From Panorpa germanica (lineage: Eukaryota; Arthropoda; Insecta; Mecoptera; Panorpidae): a DNA stretch of 64,000 bases. This document shows positions 1 through 11,050 of this stretch, in pieces; positions within the stretch are counted from its first letter, which is position 1, and each line of letters opens with the position of its first letter. Both the position numbers and the translations under genes were made by a program. A model generated the notes under the pieces. The model searched no databases and was not told where the DNA came from. It saw only the letters and a list, made by a program, of their open reading frames with translations. The stretch lies in contig OY783217.1 of assembly GCA_963678705.1 (NCBI GenBank), positions 3,472,001-3,536,000 on the forward strand, written 5' to 3'.

Positions 1-856
1 AAATCATAATATTATAATTACACGAGCATGTACTAAAACGTTCATAATTACACCAAACGATAACTAAAACGTAATGTACATGTATATACATAATATCGTA
101 TGTTATGTAGTACATTATTTATTAAAAATGTATTTGCATGTTTTAAATTCAATGTAGTACGAGTGTGTGCTATCATATATTACGATAGTACACAAGAGTG
201 GACGCTGGACTAAGCCAAAGCATGGTCCACATGGTCCATGGTGCATGGTGAGTATGGCGGGTATATTTATCATTCTCATCAGCCTCATATTTCACACGGC
301 GTTATTTTACAAAACTGTTTTAAATAATATATTGTATCAGTTTTATTTTTGGTGTTTTACAAACAAAATAATTAATTGCTTGCTTTAATTAATGCTGTTG
401 CTAAACATTGTTTGTGCATAGAGTTATGTTAGTTCAAGGATATGTGAATTAATGTAGTTTACAACATTATTTTATTTATACTGTGGTACTACTCCTATTT
501 CAGAGTATATTATGCATTTTTATTTTTTATTTTTTTTTTGTATGACGCGAACTACTGTCTTCGGATTTAATACCTGGATTCAATACCTTATTAGGTATAA
601 GATTCTAATACTTTCAATTTCAATGCCTATTTCAAATTAATATTGTAACTATATGTTAGTGAAAAATGTAAACCCGTATCTTCTTTAGATAAATGATAAT
701 TTAGCAGTTTACAGTGAATAGAATTCATAAATCGAATATTTTATTGTTTGGGGAAAATGTATGAATCTAGTTATGTCTCTAATTTGGTTGTATTCAAGTT
801 AAATTAGTCAGCGATGTAGTAAATTAGGCGATAAATTAAATTTAAAATAAATGTAG
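1..856. other. AT-rich intron-like sequence
   Basis: No supported gene. A direct repeat of CATGGTCCA/CATGGTGCA lies at 222-250, followed by a consensus-like donor (CATG, gtgagt) and a hydrophobic peptide frame (MAGIFIILISLIFHT from 254). Both could be chance. Confidence 0.5.
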
Positions 857-858
857 TA

Positions 859-1038
859 AGCCCCATCTTACTCATTTAGTTTTAGTGTTAATTTAAGGTT
901 TTAACCGAAAATGTAAATTTCAGCTTGTGAAATACAAATATAAATACAATAATTAAAGATAGTAATTATTACAAAATAATGTATACTGACCTAAAATGCA
1001 TGATTTTATAAGTTTAAAAGAGAGTGAGAATGAGGCTT
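859..1038. mobile_element. MITE family A, copy 1 (TA target, AAGCCCCATTCCCACTCA ends)
   Basis: Starts AGCCCCATCTTACTCA after TA (857-858) and ends in GAGTGAGAATGAGGCTT before TA (1039-1040). Internal landmarks TTAGTTTTAGTG, TTTTAACC and AAATTTCAGCTTGTGA are shared with the copy at 17241. The TA duplication suggests a Tc1/mariner-type MITE. 180 bp, non-coding. Confidence 0.75.
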
Positions 1039-1040
1039 TA

Positions 1041-4000
1041 TGTTATGCAATTGTCTTGTGTACAGATTAACTAATGCAACTATATGTATTTCAACGAAAT
1101 AGACTACTGAAGAGCATTAATGGGAAATCAAATTAAAAATATTTCTCGGGAATTCTCGACAGCACTTTCTAATCCGATCTAGTATTGTAACCTATAATTA
1201 TAGAATTTCTTTTCTTTTATTATAAATCAAAATATGTTTTCGTATAAGAATTCGTGCTAATTATTATGATTTATTGGTATTACACTTTAACATCGGAGAA
1301 GTTGGTATGTACTAATATAAAAACCATATTATTATATTTATAGTAATTAACATACGAATGACTGCTGAGAAATTAATTTTAATTATTGCTGCAAATGAAA
1401 ATATCAAAATTTCCGGACCCCTACCGCTACCTTCTGGAGATACAACTAATAAAACACGAAGGTTAGAATTAAAAAGTTTTACAACCTTAAAAACGTAATT
1501 AATTACAAAAATAACAGTTCAAGAGTAACGATAATTAATAAATGAACTTGTTCAAGAATGATCTCAATCAGGTTATAATTCGACAATGTAATAATATTAA
1601 AACATTTTCTAATAACATAATACAACCGAATAACGAATTAACGACTAACGTAAAGTGCCGTGGTGCTGGTGCTGGTATTGGTAGTGGTACTAGGGCCCGT
1701 CGTAACTTTTACAATTTTATCGTCGTTAAATCTTCGTATTCGTTGTCGCTGCCGTAAAACTTTAGAGCTAAAAGCAACTTAATCGAACAAAGAGTTTAAC
1801 GTAATTTATCGGTTGCAGACTTTGGATAATTTGGCAAAAGTGGCTTATTAGCTATATACATATACACTCTCACAATATACATAGATAGATGTACATTTGT
1901 ACAGGAAGATCTGGAAATACCAATTCCAATGGATGTAAAACCTCCACATTTTGTATCTCTTTCTAATCATTGCTCTCACTTACACAACTTTATAGCGAGG
2001 GAAAAGCATTTTACCTACTTTTAGATAATACATCAATATATTATGCTGTGTATTACACAGAGGTTGGTAACTTTTACAAGGAAGTAGAATTTTAAAGTAA
2101 CTTGTTACAAAATTCATTGGACGATTTTACTATACATTTAATTATTGATTCCCTAAATAACTTTTATGTAAATACTAGATAAACCTGCCACGCTGTGGCT
2201 CAGTTTGTTATGAATTGAATGGAAAAGTACGAGTAAATAAAAGTCACACAGAAACATAGACGACGATCTACTGGAAAGAAATGAAAACACGCGCGTATTC
2301 GAATGCAACGTTTTGTCAAAATTTCAGTCAATCGACCGACTACTTTTCGAAGTATTCGAGCACAAACATACTTATTAATTGTAAATAATATAAGTAAAAT
2401 GTTTAGCTACTGATGTCATAATTGTCCTTATGTTTAAGTTATAATAGAAGAAGAAGTTTGTTTAATAACTTCAGATTATTTTTTGGTAAATTTCCCTTTA
2501 TTTTTATTCTTTATAATTTTACAATATGTCTATAGTTCAAATTATAAGAGCTGTATAAATCTTATTATCATATTCGTTCCTATATACATTATGTCAAAAT
2601 TATTGAGACGGTTTTTTCATTGTATCGTAGATTTGTTGGACGCAACTTGTTTTAAATATGAGTCATCATCGAACCATCGTAATTTGACCTATATTTATAA
2701 TTCTAATTTCTGATGTAAGTCTACTCTCTAGGCCCCGGGCGGCAGATCTTTGTGAGGTCCTTGTTCTTGTGTAATTTGCTTGTGTAATGTGAATTGAAAG
2801 TAAGTATTTTTGATGATAATTGACGAGAAATGCAAAAGTTTTAAATAAATAAATGTAGGATTTTAAAATTTTATATTGGAAGATTTATAAAAGTTAACAA
2901 GCACAAAGACGACAAATATTAATAATGATAAACTAAGGTACATGAGTGTCTTAAAAGATATACGCAATGATTCAAATGGATTTTCTAAAGAGCGAGGCGC
3001 GAGATTCAAAAACATATATAATAATGAATTTTTCTAATTGAGTTATTCCTCGTGGGTGCGAGGCCCCAGGCGGTTTCCCTGCTTGCCACCCCCTAAGGTC
3101 GGCTCTGGTATAAAGTTATACCTCAAATGACGATACTTAATTTTTTAGATAATTGGCAGGCAGTAATAGTTAAATGTGTTTAAGAAGAATAATTATTTTT
3201 GATTATTAATTTTACTGTTATACAAAATACATTTAATATTATCACACACGTATTTAATTGAATAAAAAGATTATTCAGAAGTATTAGTCACTAATTATAT
3301 CACAGAAATATCCCGCTACTAGCATCAGAAAGTCCATTAGATGTAATTATCCAGGAATGCATATGGGAACGGAACGAGACGGGGTATTCCACGATCAGCC
3401 AACAACATCAGATCAGATCAGACGTGACCAACAAGCGACATACGTATAGAATTTTAATCAAGAGCATGTTCAATTGTACCTGCTGTTTACATCGCATTGG
3501 ACTGGAACTAACCACGTCCAAAATTTCATATCGTATCCCTTTCGCTTTGGAATGTTAACCCTTTCCCTTTCACTTCTCGATGTTCTAACGTCTTCCATAG
3601 CTTCTTATTACAGCTACCCTATTGTGGTTGACACACACATACGCGTGAATGGCTAACTGCTTATTTCTACGATCATTGGAAGACTCGTCCCACAATAAGA
3701 TCTATTCATGTATTTCACAACACAACAGCTGGATATCCGATCGTATTTAAATTAAGTTTTAACAAAAAGAACAAGCTGAATTCTTTGCTAACTGAGTAGG
3801 AAATAAAACAGTGGTTGCATAAGCAGCTTGACAACATAAAACCTCACAGCAGTCTTAGGTCGTCGTTCAAAAAGCAAAATAAATCAAATAATATTTAAAA
3901 AGAAAACTTTTGTACATACATAATATACAACTTTCTATATACAATTTACAATATACTGCTTTCAAATATCTGAATATAATCTTAAGGCATATTACAGTTT

Positions 4001-5437
4001 TGTCTGTGCAATGAGTACTTGGAGGATAGAAGAATAATATGCTTTACTGTTAGTGAACTAATGAACTAGACTGTTACATTGTTCACATATTGGTAGTGGT
4101 TCTCTTTTGAAGAAGTAGATATGAAATAGAATTAACCTAAAGTTTGTTATATAAAAGGTTATCATTGTTATGTTAAATAAACGTATATTTGATGATACTT
4201 AACTGTGTTTAGCGACTATGTAACATATTTCATGACACAAACGAGTACTACATGATATATACAAATTCCCGTTACCGCTTCATTGGCTTTCAGAAACCCT
4301 CCCTTTTCTGGTGTTTCTGGTTATAGTAATTACTCCCCCATTTTATTAATTATTACGTATTTCCTATTTAGCGGTTACTACCTATATTCATTCACCTGTA
4401 CACCTAGTTAATTTGATTCATTACGAACCCTAATTGTTCACTACATAATTTGTTTCATTAAATCATTTACTAATAGTGATGTTTCGTAAATAACAAATGT
4501 ATTTTACTAAAATGTTGTTTGATTATTACATACGATCCATTATTCTTGTTCAACACAACTAATAATTCAGACGCACCTGGCGCTACTTCAACACCAACGG
4601 TATACGCGTCGGCGTCGTCGGTTTATTGCTGACGCCGTTTTGTTTATCGTTGATTATATATACGTAATAACTGTTTAATCATGTCAACTGTATATAATTT
4701 TCCCCACATTTAAACTGTTGACAAGCACTGTGTATGTCACATACCCCCTTGCATTCCCTGACACTCTTGCAACCCCTAACAAATCGTTATAATTACAATT
4801 TTGTATAATTTATTACAGGTTGTGTACCTTTTGGGGACATTTATGACATTATCGGATTTGGTTTATAGTTTTTGTGAGGTTTCATTCCATGTTTTGACCA
4901 AGTTTGTTTGTAATAAATTAAATAACTTTGTGTCTCATAATCATGTCGACTTATAACATCTAAAGTACGAGTAACAACTTACTCTCTCTCTCCTCCTACT
5001 CACCTCCTAGCTCCTCAGCAGCGGGGGCAGCATAAAAGATCTGCAGTTGTTTTAAAACTACTCCGTATTATGTGCCGTTAATTTTAAAAAGTTTTCTTCA
5101 TTTATTATAAAAAGTTTGTTGTTAGTCGGAACAGCATTTTGTTAGTGTAGCAACTATTTCATAAATAAAGTACTCGTAGTTTCTAAACATTTAAAAACTA
5201 CTTTCAAACACTGAGAAGTATGACAGAAGAACACTCGTACACAAAATATTATGCACATATAACAATACATACAGTTCGAGTTTTTCTGCTGATTTTTTTA
5301 AAGTAGTTTTCACACCAAACCATGAATATAAGCTAGAAGAGTAATTTTTTAAGTAAAAGAAACCGAAAAGTAGTTAATAATGTTAATGATATGATTGGAC
5401 ACAGATAAAATGAATACTTTTATCAAGTTGTGTACTA
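1041..5437. other. AT-rich non-coding block
   Basis: No gene seen. It holds a GCTGGT-rich patch (about 1663-1695), GC-rich hAT-like pieces (2731-2748 and 3042-3107), a GCGTCGGCGTCGTCGG patch with a nearby GACGCCG complement (about 4610-4640), and a pyrimidine-rich tract (about 4980-5020). Short open frames lack motifs. Confidence 0.55.
3042..3107. mobile_element. Probable right end of a degenerate hAT-like MITE
   Basis: The complement begins CAGAGCCGACCTTAGGGGGT then GGCAAGCAGGG and CCTGGGGCCTCGC, resembling the ends of GC-rich hAT MITEs such as the one at 56.3 kb. A second GC-rich patch at 2731-2748 (ctaggccccgggcggcag) could be the inner part of its left side, but I found no matching left terminus or target duplication. 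Confidence 0.4.
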
Positions 5438-5818
5438 TCCGCTTTACAAATAAACCTGTTATAACATTTATACCAGGTATAAACTGATAATAAGCCTGTC
5501 CTGATGGGCTATATACCTGGTATAAATTTTATAACAGGTTTAAATATAATTTTATTTAGTTATACACTATCTGCTTTACAAAAAAACCTGTTATAACATT
5601 TATACCAGGTATAAACTGATAATAAGCCTGTCCTGATGGGCTATATACCTGTTATAAATTTTATAACAGGTTTAAATATAATTTTATTTAGTTATACACT
5701 ATCTGCTTTACAAAAAAACCTGTTATAACATTTATACCAGATATAAAGCCCATCCGGACAGGCTTATTATCAGTTTATACCTGGTATAAATTTTATAACA
5801 GATTTATTTGTAAGGCGG
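5438..5818. repeat. Three 132-bp palindromic units, last core inverted, inverted-repeat ends
   Basis: Seen: GCTTTACA recurs at 5441, 5573 and 5705, a period of exactly 132 bp. Each unit is an imperfect palindrome with arms AACCTGTTATAA and TTATAACAGGTT and inner arms ATACCAGGTAT and ATACCTGGTAT. The core in units 1 and 2 reads GATAATAAGCCTGTCC then TGATGGGCT. In unit 3 the same core is in the opposite orientation: AGCCCATCCGGACAGGCTTA then TTATC. The outer edges of the array are inverted repeats of each other: CCGCTTTACAAATAAACCTG at 5438 against the complement of the end at 5797-5818, CCGCCTTACAAATAAATCTG. It looks like a fold-back MITE that was tandemly amplified, with one core flipped between its arms. 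A transcript would form long hairpins. No coding capacity. Confidence 0.9.
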
Positions 5819-7419
5819 TGTAGGTTTAGGACTGTCTTAAGCTACAATCGTTTTAATGACATATAATTGACACTGTCTATAGTAAAATAATAATTTAGGT
5901 CAATCATCCAGAGAGTTTGAAACCATCCGCATTTCAACGAATATAGAATATGATATATTTCGAAAACATGTATAAACATACCTTTTTTAGATGCTATAAA
6001 AATTTCATTTATAATAAAATGATATAGTGCTTGCTGGTAGTGGATCAATTTAGTTTCCTCGACAAATGTTACAAGTTTTTCACACGTTCGGTGTAAATTC
6101 AGTTTTATATTTTGATATTCCAGACAGGTCAAATGCATAACTATAACCCGACGTATCTGAGAAACATTTTCTGAATCTTGATATAAGTCACAGCTCGTAA
6201 GCGTTTGACCTGTATACGGAAGTACAAATTACACGGAGTTTGATATATATAGATATACATATATGGGACACGAAAACCAATATTATGTCCTTAAAATATT
6301 TTATATAAATTTTTTTTTATTTTGTAATAATATGCCACGTTACAATCTGTTGCAATAGGTATGAACAATCAGTACCTATGCTAAAAATGAAAATGAAGCT
6401 AGATAAGAAATAGTCGTCATTTTATATAATGAAGTGACTAATTCATATAAATATTGTTGTGAATTATAAACACCTCTCAAGAGTGTTTTTAACGACCACT
6501 AATCTTTTGTTTGCATTATGGCGATAATTTTTGACCCAGTAGATTAACATTGACCCAATTGACCCAGGTAGATAATTATCTAGCTGCTCAGTTGCACACT
6601 TGTTACAAGCTAATTCCAAGGTTCTTTTCCTGCATCTTTGGACGATATACATGAAATTTGAGTTTCTAAAGGCGCTATTCGATTTTATAGGCCAAGGAGG
6701 TGCGCATAATATCGATTAATTTATTTTCCTTTTATAATTCTGTTCCTCGTTTCATTGTCACTTGCAAAAAACACTATTCATTTCTCTATTTTACATACTG
6801 CTATCTTCATATATGCTTTCTCTTTCTGGTCGTTGTGATTATGCATAAGTCTATCTCAACCTATCAAGAGAGAGCTCATGTCAAACCTGTCATCTCCTAG
6901 TTCCTGGTTTCTAATGCAATGCGAACTTAGTTGAACTGCGTTTGTGTTTCAATGACTTTGCGTGCGGCAGTATGCCACATAGCCACACCAAACATACTAC
7001 AATTTATGCTAATAATATTCTGGTTCATTAGACAATATGGACCAATATGTCAGTTACAATATTATTCGCTTTGATACATGAATGGATTGTTGTTAAACAG
7101 TTCAATGGATGATATTGATACAGCATCAGCTATGGATGTTCATTAAACACTTCTGCTCTCGAGTTGTCTAACTCAAACAATGTTATAACACTTTGTGCTA
7201 TTATAAATATTTAAATGTTATTTACCAACACTGATTCAATTTATTATTGTAATTATTTTGACATAAGTTTATTTTATTGGTTAAATTAATAGAGGATGAA
7301 ATTTGATGTCCACTATATTAACTTGAATAGGAATGTACAATTCATCTGAAAAGTTTTGAATTATAAACTATGAAACTATTACATTTCAGTTGTATACATT
7401 CTAACAGTATTCGACTAGT
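5819..7419. other. AT-rich non-coding block
   Basis: The 98-codon minus frame at 5842-6138 has no recognisable domain and starts right beside the palindromic array. Nothing else stands out. Confidence 0.5.
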
Positions 7420-7845
7420 TTATCTGCATTGTCCTTTTCTTTGGTTGCATTTATGAGTTGTCATGAGTATACGAGGACGAGCGTCGTCATTCACATCTTC
7501 TCGACCTCCTGTGAAAAGCTTGTACCACTTGTAAACATTTTTTTGGCTTAAAGTAGACTCACCGTATGCCACTTTCAACATTTCAAATGTTTTGGAGCAC
7601 TTGATTCCATTTTTCACACAAAATTTAATGCAAACTCTTTGATCCATGTTTTTCGACAGCAGAAAATCGCCGAACACGCAAAACACTTATAACTTTTATG
7701 CCTCTCACAAACAAAGTAAACGTGCTATATAGCTAACACTGTGAACATAAGTTCGAGACGAGTGTACCAACATAACAAAATAGAAAAATCATTAATCGAA
7801 GCCCGCGAAATTTTAAAATTCACCTTATTTTTTGAACAGACCTCG
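7420..7845 (-). mobile_element. 5' part of a mariner element with terminal inverted repeat
   Basis: Seen: on the minus strand the element starts at 7845 with CGAGGTCTGTTCAAAAAATA, next to a TA at 7846-7847. This matches the usual mariner inverted-repeat pattern (cgaggt, ctgttcaaaaa, aaggtgaa). About 200 nt further in, a transposase frame starts at 7647 with MDQRVCIKFCVKNG. It continues through the N-terminal helix-turn-helix region (FEMLKVAYGESTLSQ, VYKWYKLFTGGREDV, then DDARP). The frame is lost around 7450 and stops at 7420-7422. Only about 75 residues of a transposase normally near 345 remain, so both DNA-binding helices are partly present but the whole DDD catalytic domain and the 3' inverted repeat are missing. 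The copy is dead and 3'-truncated. Mariner identity is confident; the subfamily is not. Confidence 0.85.
7423..7647 (-). pseudogene. Mariner transposase N-terminal fragment
   Basis: The start is placed at 7645-7647 because MDQRVCIKFC aligns with the conserved transposase start (Met, then RxxxKFC); the longer frame from 7686 reads through the untranslated leader. About 75 residues are kept, covering the paired-like helix-turn-helix that binds the inverted repeat. The DDARP stretch fits the DDxRPGRPS linker, but the Gly and the downstream catalytic aspartates are lost after a frame break. Confidence 0.75.
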
Positions 7846-7847
7846 TA

Positions 7848-9129
7848 TATGTAGATGTGTATAAATATAAGAAATAGATAAGAAAACGAAATATATGTAG
7901 TATATGTAGAGGTTGAATGAGTTAAATATAACTCCAACGAAAGATGTAATTTTGCGTTCTCTGCGTTGATTCTATATTTATAAAATGTCTTGGTTGCATA
8001 TAGCTCACAATTTTATAAATTTAAATGCATATTCAATAAAAACAGCGGGGGTTATTATTAGTTTACCTGCAAAACATCATAAAAATAGATTTTTATTTTA
8101 ACCTCTCAGGGTTATACGACTACAACCCCTACAAGGATATTGAAAATAGCAGCAAACTTAGATTATATTAAATATGCAAATATAATTAGGTTTCAGCTAA
8201 TATCATTAGATTCAATCTCCCCGTAGCAGCTTTAAGGCATTCCACCCTCTCCCCGTGAACAGAATTACATCCCTATTCGATAAATCTGATTTTTAAGTTT
8301 ATTAGTGCATAAATTATTTGATTTAAAGTTGATTCGATTTCGTATCATATCGATTTCCATCTTAAGTTATATTAGGTTTGTAAAATTCACATTTATTTTA
8401 TATATTTTACGTAGTGTAATTCTAAAGATAGTATTATGAGATATAAATATATCCGTTAATGATGTTATTTATTTTACCAGAAAAAAAAATGATGCTATCA
8501 TCATATTATCATCGCTAACAATGTAGGAGGTTCTTTGATGGTTGCTTACGACTATAGCTTACTGCTGGTGATGGTGCTGGTGCTGGTATTACAGCACCTC
8601 TATAATTAAGCTTTGTTTTTGATATGATAAATCTTTCTGCGTTATATACGCTTTAGGTAATTATATTGGCAATACATCATTCTGACAACCACGGTATCTG
8701 TTTGATTGGATGTCGGCCGTTCGAGGTAGAATCAGGCGAATCACATGTGTGACTAGTGATGTAACATCGATGTCGAATTTCTGAGCCATCGATGAATAAA
8801 TAAAGAGTTTTTTCGTATTCTATTTATTTTTAAATAATTGGTTGAGTATACTCGCACAGGTTAAAGACAGATATGCACTGAATACAATAGAATCTGTAAT
8901 TAAAAGTTGGTAGCCTATATTTCTCAATATTAACATTCACCAAAAAACGTTGATAACATTTTTTTAGGCAAAATAACAACAAAAGACAATCGCAGAATAG
9001 AAAGATAGATGGTTTGGTCATGTAACGGAACAGCGAGAGTTAGTCATAAAAGAAAACTGATCGTCAAATATGACTTAACAGTTTAAACTGCCGTGAAATA
9101 ATAAAGAAGAAAACCATTACAATGGTAAT
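7848..9129. other. Non-coding block
   Basis: No gene recognised. A GGTGCTGGTGCTGG patch (about 8573-8587) resembles the one near 1670. A mildly GC-rich stretch at 8690-8780 has no clear frame. Confidence 0.5.
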
Positions 9130-9249
9130 TTAGACACAAAATTTATAAAAGTGATCGAAAGTTTTCTTTAATATTGGCGTAATAGCGTCAATAGAAATCT
9201 TGACCCTTTGCAATATATCTTCTGCTCTCCTCTGATTTACTTCGGTATG
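9130..9249 (-). other. Short coding-like minus frame, unrecognised
   Basis: The minus strand reads TEVNQRRAEDILQRVKISID then AITPILKKTFDHF, and stops at 9130-9132. The residue mix is protein-like, with amphipathic helix character. It is preceded by TAG, which could be a stop or part of an acceptor. Possibly a relic of a transposon or retrocopy; not assigned. Confidence 0.3.
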
Positions 9250-9991
9250 CTACGATCTGAGTAGAAATTTTGCCGGAGATGCATGAGGCTCTAATCACGC
9301 CAGAACTCGTTCGACAGCCTCCTAATAAACCTTGCCCAACTAAAGAAATATCACAAATGCTCCGGTCGGGTAATCCTCATAAAGGTTACCCAACTGAACT
9401 ACTTTCCGTATAAAAATCTAATTATGTATCATGTTTAAGATATTTAAAACACTGATTATTAATTATATCTCTGTTTAACCGATGTCTATTCACAATAAAT
9501 TTCCGATTACCGATATCGAATTCATTTATGTTATTCTCAACACTAGTTTGTACTGCGACACACAATATACGCATTAAGTCAGAATCAGCGCAGAGAGCGA
9601 GAGTTAAAGATAATGATAAATTTTTATAAAATTGCTTAATTCAGCAAAGATGTATTGTACAATGAATCGGGAGAATGTTAATATTAAGAGAAGACATTCA
9701 TCTTTCTTTATTCAAAGTATAATATACATAATTTTATAAACTATTTTAAACAGCACATTGTTCCATGTTTGATATGCAATAGATAACTTAATAATGTAAT
9801 AAAATATTTCCAATAACTTTAAGCAACCCCTGGTTAACGAACCAGTGAACTTAATATGAAACCAAAAACCACCCCCTAAGTCTAAACTCATCCCTGATAG
9901 AAATACGAGTAGTCTGACTGTCTGCATGTCTGTCCAAGTATGAGAGAATAATACAAAAGTACTACTACCCCCAGTGACTAGTTAGTACGCC

Positions 9992-10077
9992 GGTATATAT
10001 ACAGAAAGCCACCGGATATACATCCGGTGTCACACTGCTGCACTTCCGACAAGATGGCTGCTACATTTGCTTTACAT
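9992..10077 (+). promoter_or_regulatory. TATA-like promoter with short ATG segment and splice donor
   Basis: Seen in order: GGTATATATACAG (TATA-like, from 9992), a 7-bp-stem palindrome ACCGGATATACATCCGGT (10011-10028), TCACACT as an initiator-like site, CTTCCGACAAG, then ATG at 10054 opening MAATFALH, then a good donor (CAT followed by gtaagaag). Spacing from TATA to the initiator-like site is about 30 bp. This is what a first exon of a small or alternative transcript would look like, but no second exon was identified. It may equally be chance or part of an old transposon. Confidence 0.35.
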
Positions 10078-10659
10078 GTAAGAAGTTATTTATTTACTGT
10101 ATATGTATATATGGTACATACATATATATACAACACAGATATAATAAACTCTATAGTTGTTATAATTATTGTTGTATTATGCAAACATCTTATTTATGAC
10201 TAAATTATTAAGATGTGGTTCTAAGCAGTAGCGTCACAGTAAACTTAAAAACAAAATGTATGTAACATTTATCCAAGAGATACCTTTACACGTGGTTGTT
10301 AGAAGACGCGCTAGATTTGAAATTAATTAAGTAGTAATCAAAATATTGTTTATAATGTAATTATTTTTGATGAAAATGAAAATTCATTGTTTCAAATTTA
10401 TATGTAAAAAATTGTATCAAAAGAGTTTAGTTTCTTATAAGTAGTCACTTTTTTTAAAAATCAATGGATATTTGAAGTATTGTTTTAAAAACTACAAATG
10501 TAGTGTCACAAAACCTACATGAATGACATGAAATTTTAACACATATCGTTTGGTAATATCTAAAAATCATACGGACTTGTCAATCTATATGTGTATACAA
10601 GCTCAAGGTTGGCACCAACGCTAACCACAAATACCACCAATCCTAAATATTTCTTAAAT

Positions 10660-11050
10660 TCAAACTTTAATAAACTTAAAGCGATAGCGATTAATGTAAC
10701 ACGTGCCAACTAAGAAATACTTGTTGACTAGAGACACAAGATTGCAATTTTGACCCTTGCACTTTGTGGATGACCTCTATAATGTTCCTTTGGAGTTAAA
10801 CCAACCATGGTTACTTACCTCAACACAAGGCATGTCTCAGAAATAGTTAAAAGCATCGGACAATAGAGCCTTGGGCATTACCAAGAATAAGATTCGCTTT
10901 GTGAGCGTTACAAATGGAATTCTGGTAAACGGTCAAGTAGATCAATATTTTGGTCGTGTGTAGTATTACCTGGAAATACATGGGCACCACCATAGTTCTA
11001 TCCCATGTGAATGTAGGCCACACCGACGGGAATGTTCGAGCTTGTAGTAG
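10660..11050 (-). other. Coding-like decayed sequence, unrecognised
   Basis: GC content rises here and the minus strand has overlapping open pieces in different frames, for example TFTWDRTMVVPMYFQVILHT then NSICNAHKANLILGNAQGSI in one and NYGGAHVFPGNTTHDQNIDL then LDRLPEF in another. No single frame dominates, as expected of a frameshifted relic. The family is not recognised. Confidence 0.3.

Noticed and set aside
5438..5818. CRISPR-like array
   Set aside because: Units are 132 bp, palindromic, and have no unique spacers; the DNA is eukaryotic in character.
5842..6138. 98-codon minus frame beside the palindromic array
   Set aside because: No recognisable domain or splice context; cannot be told from chance.
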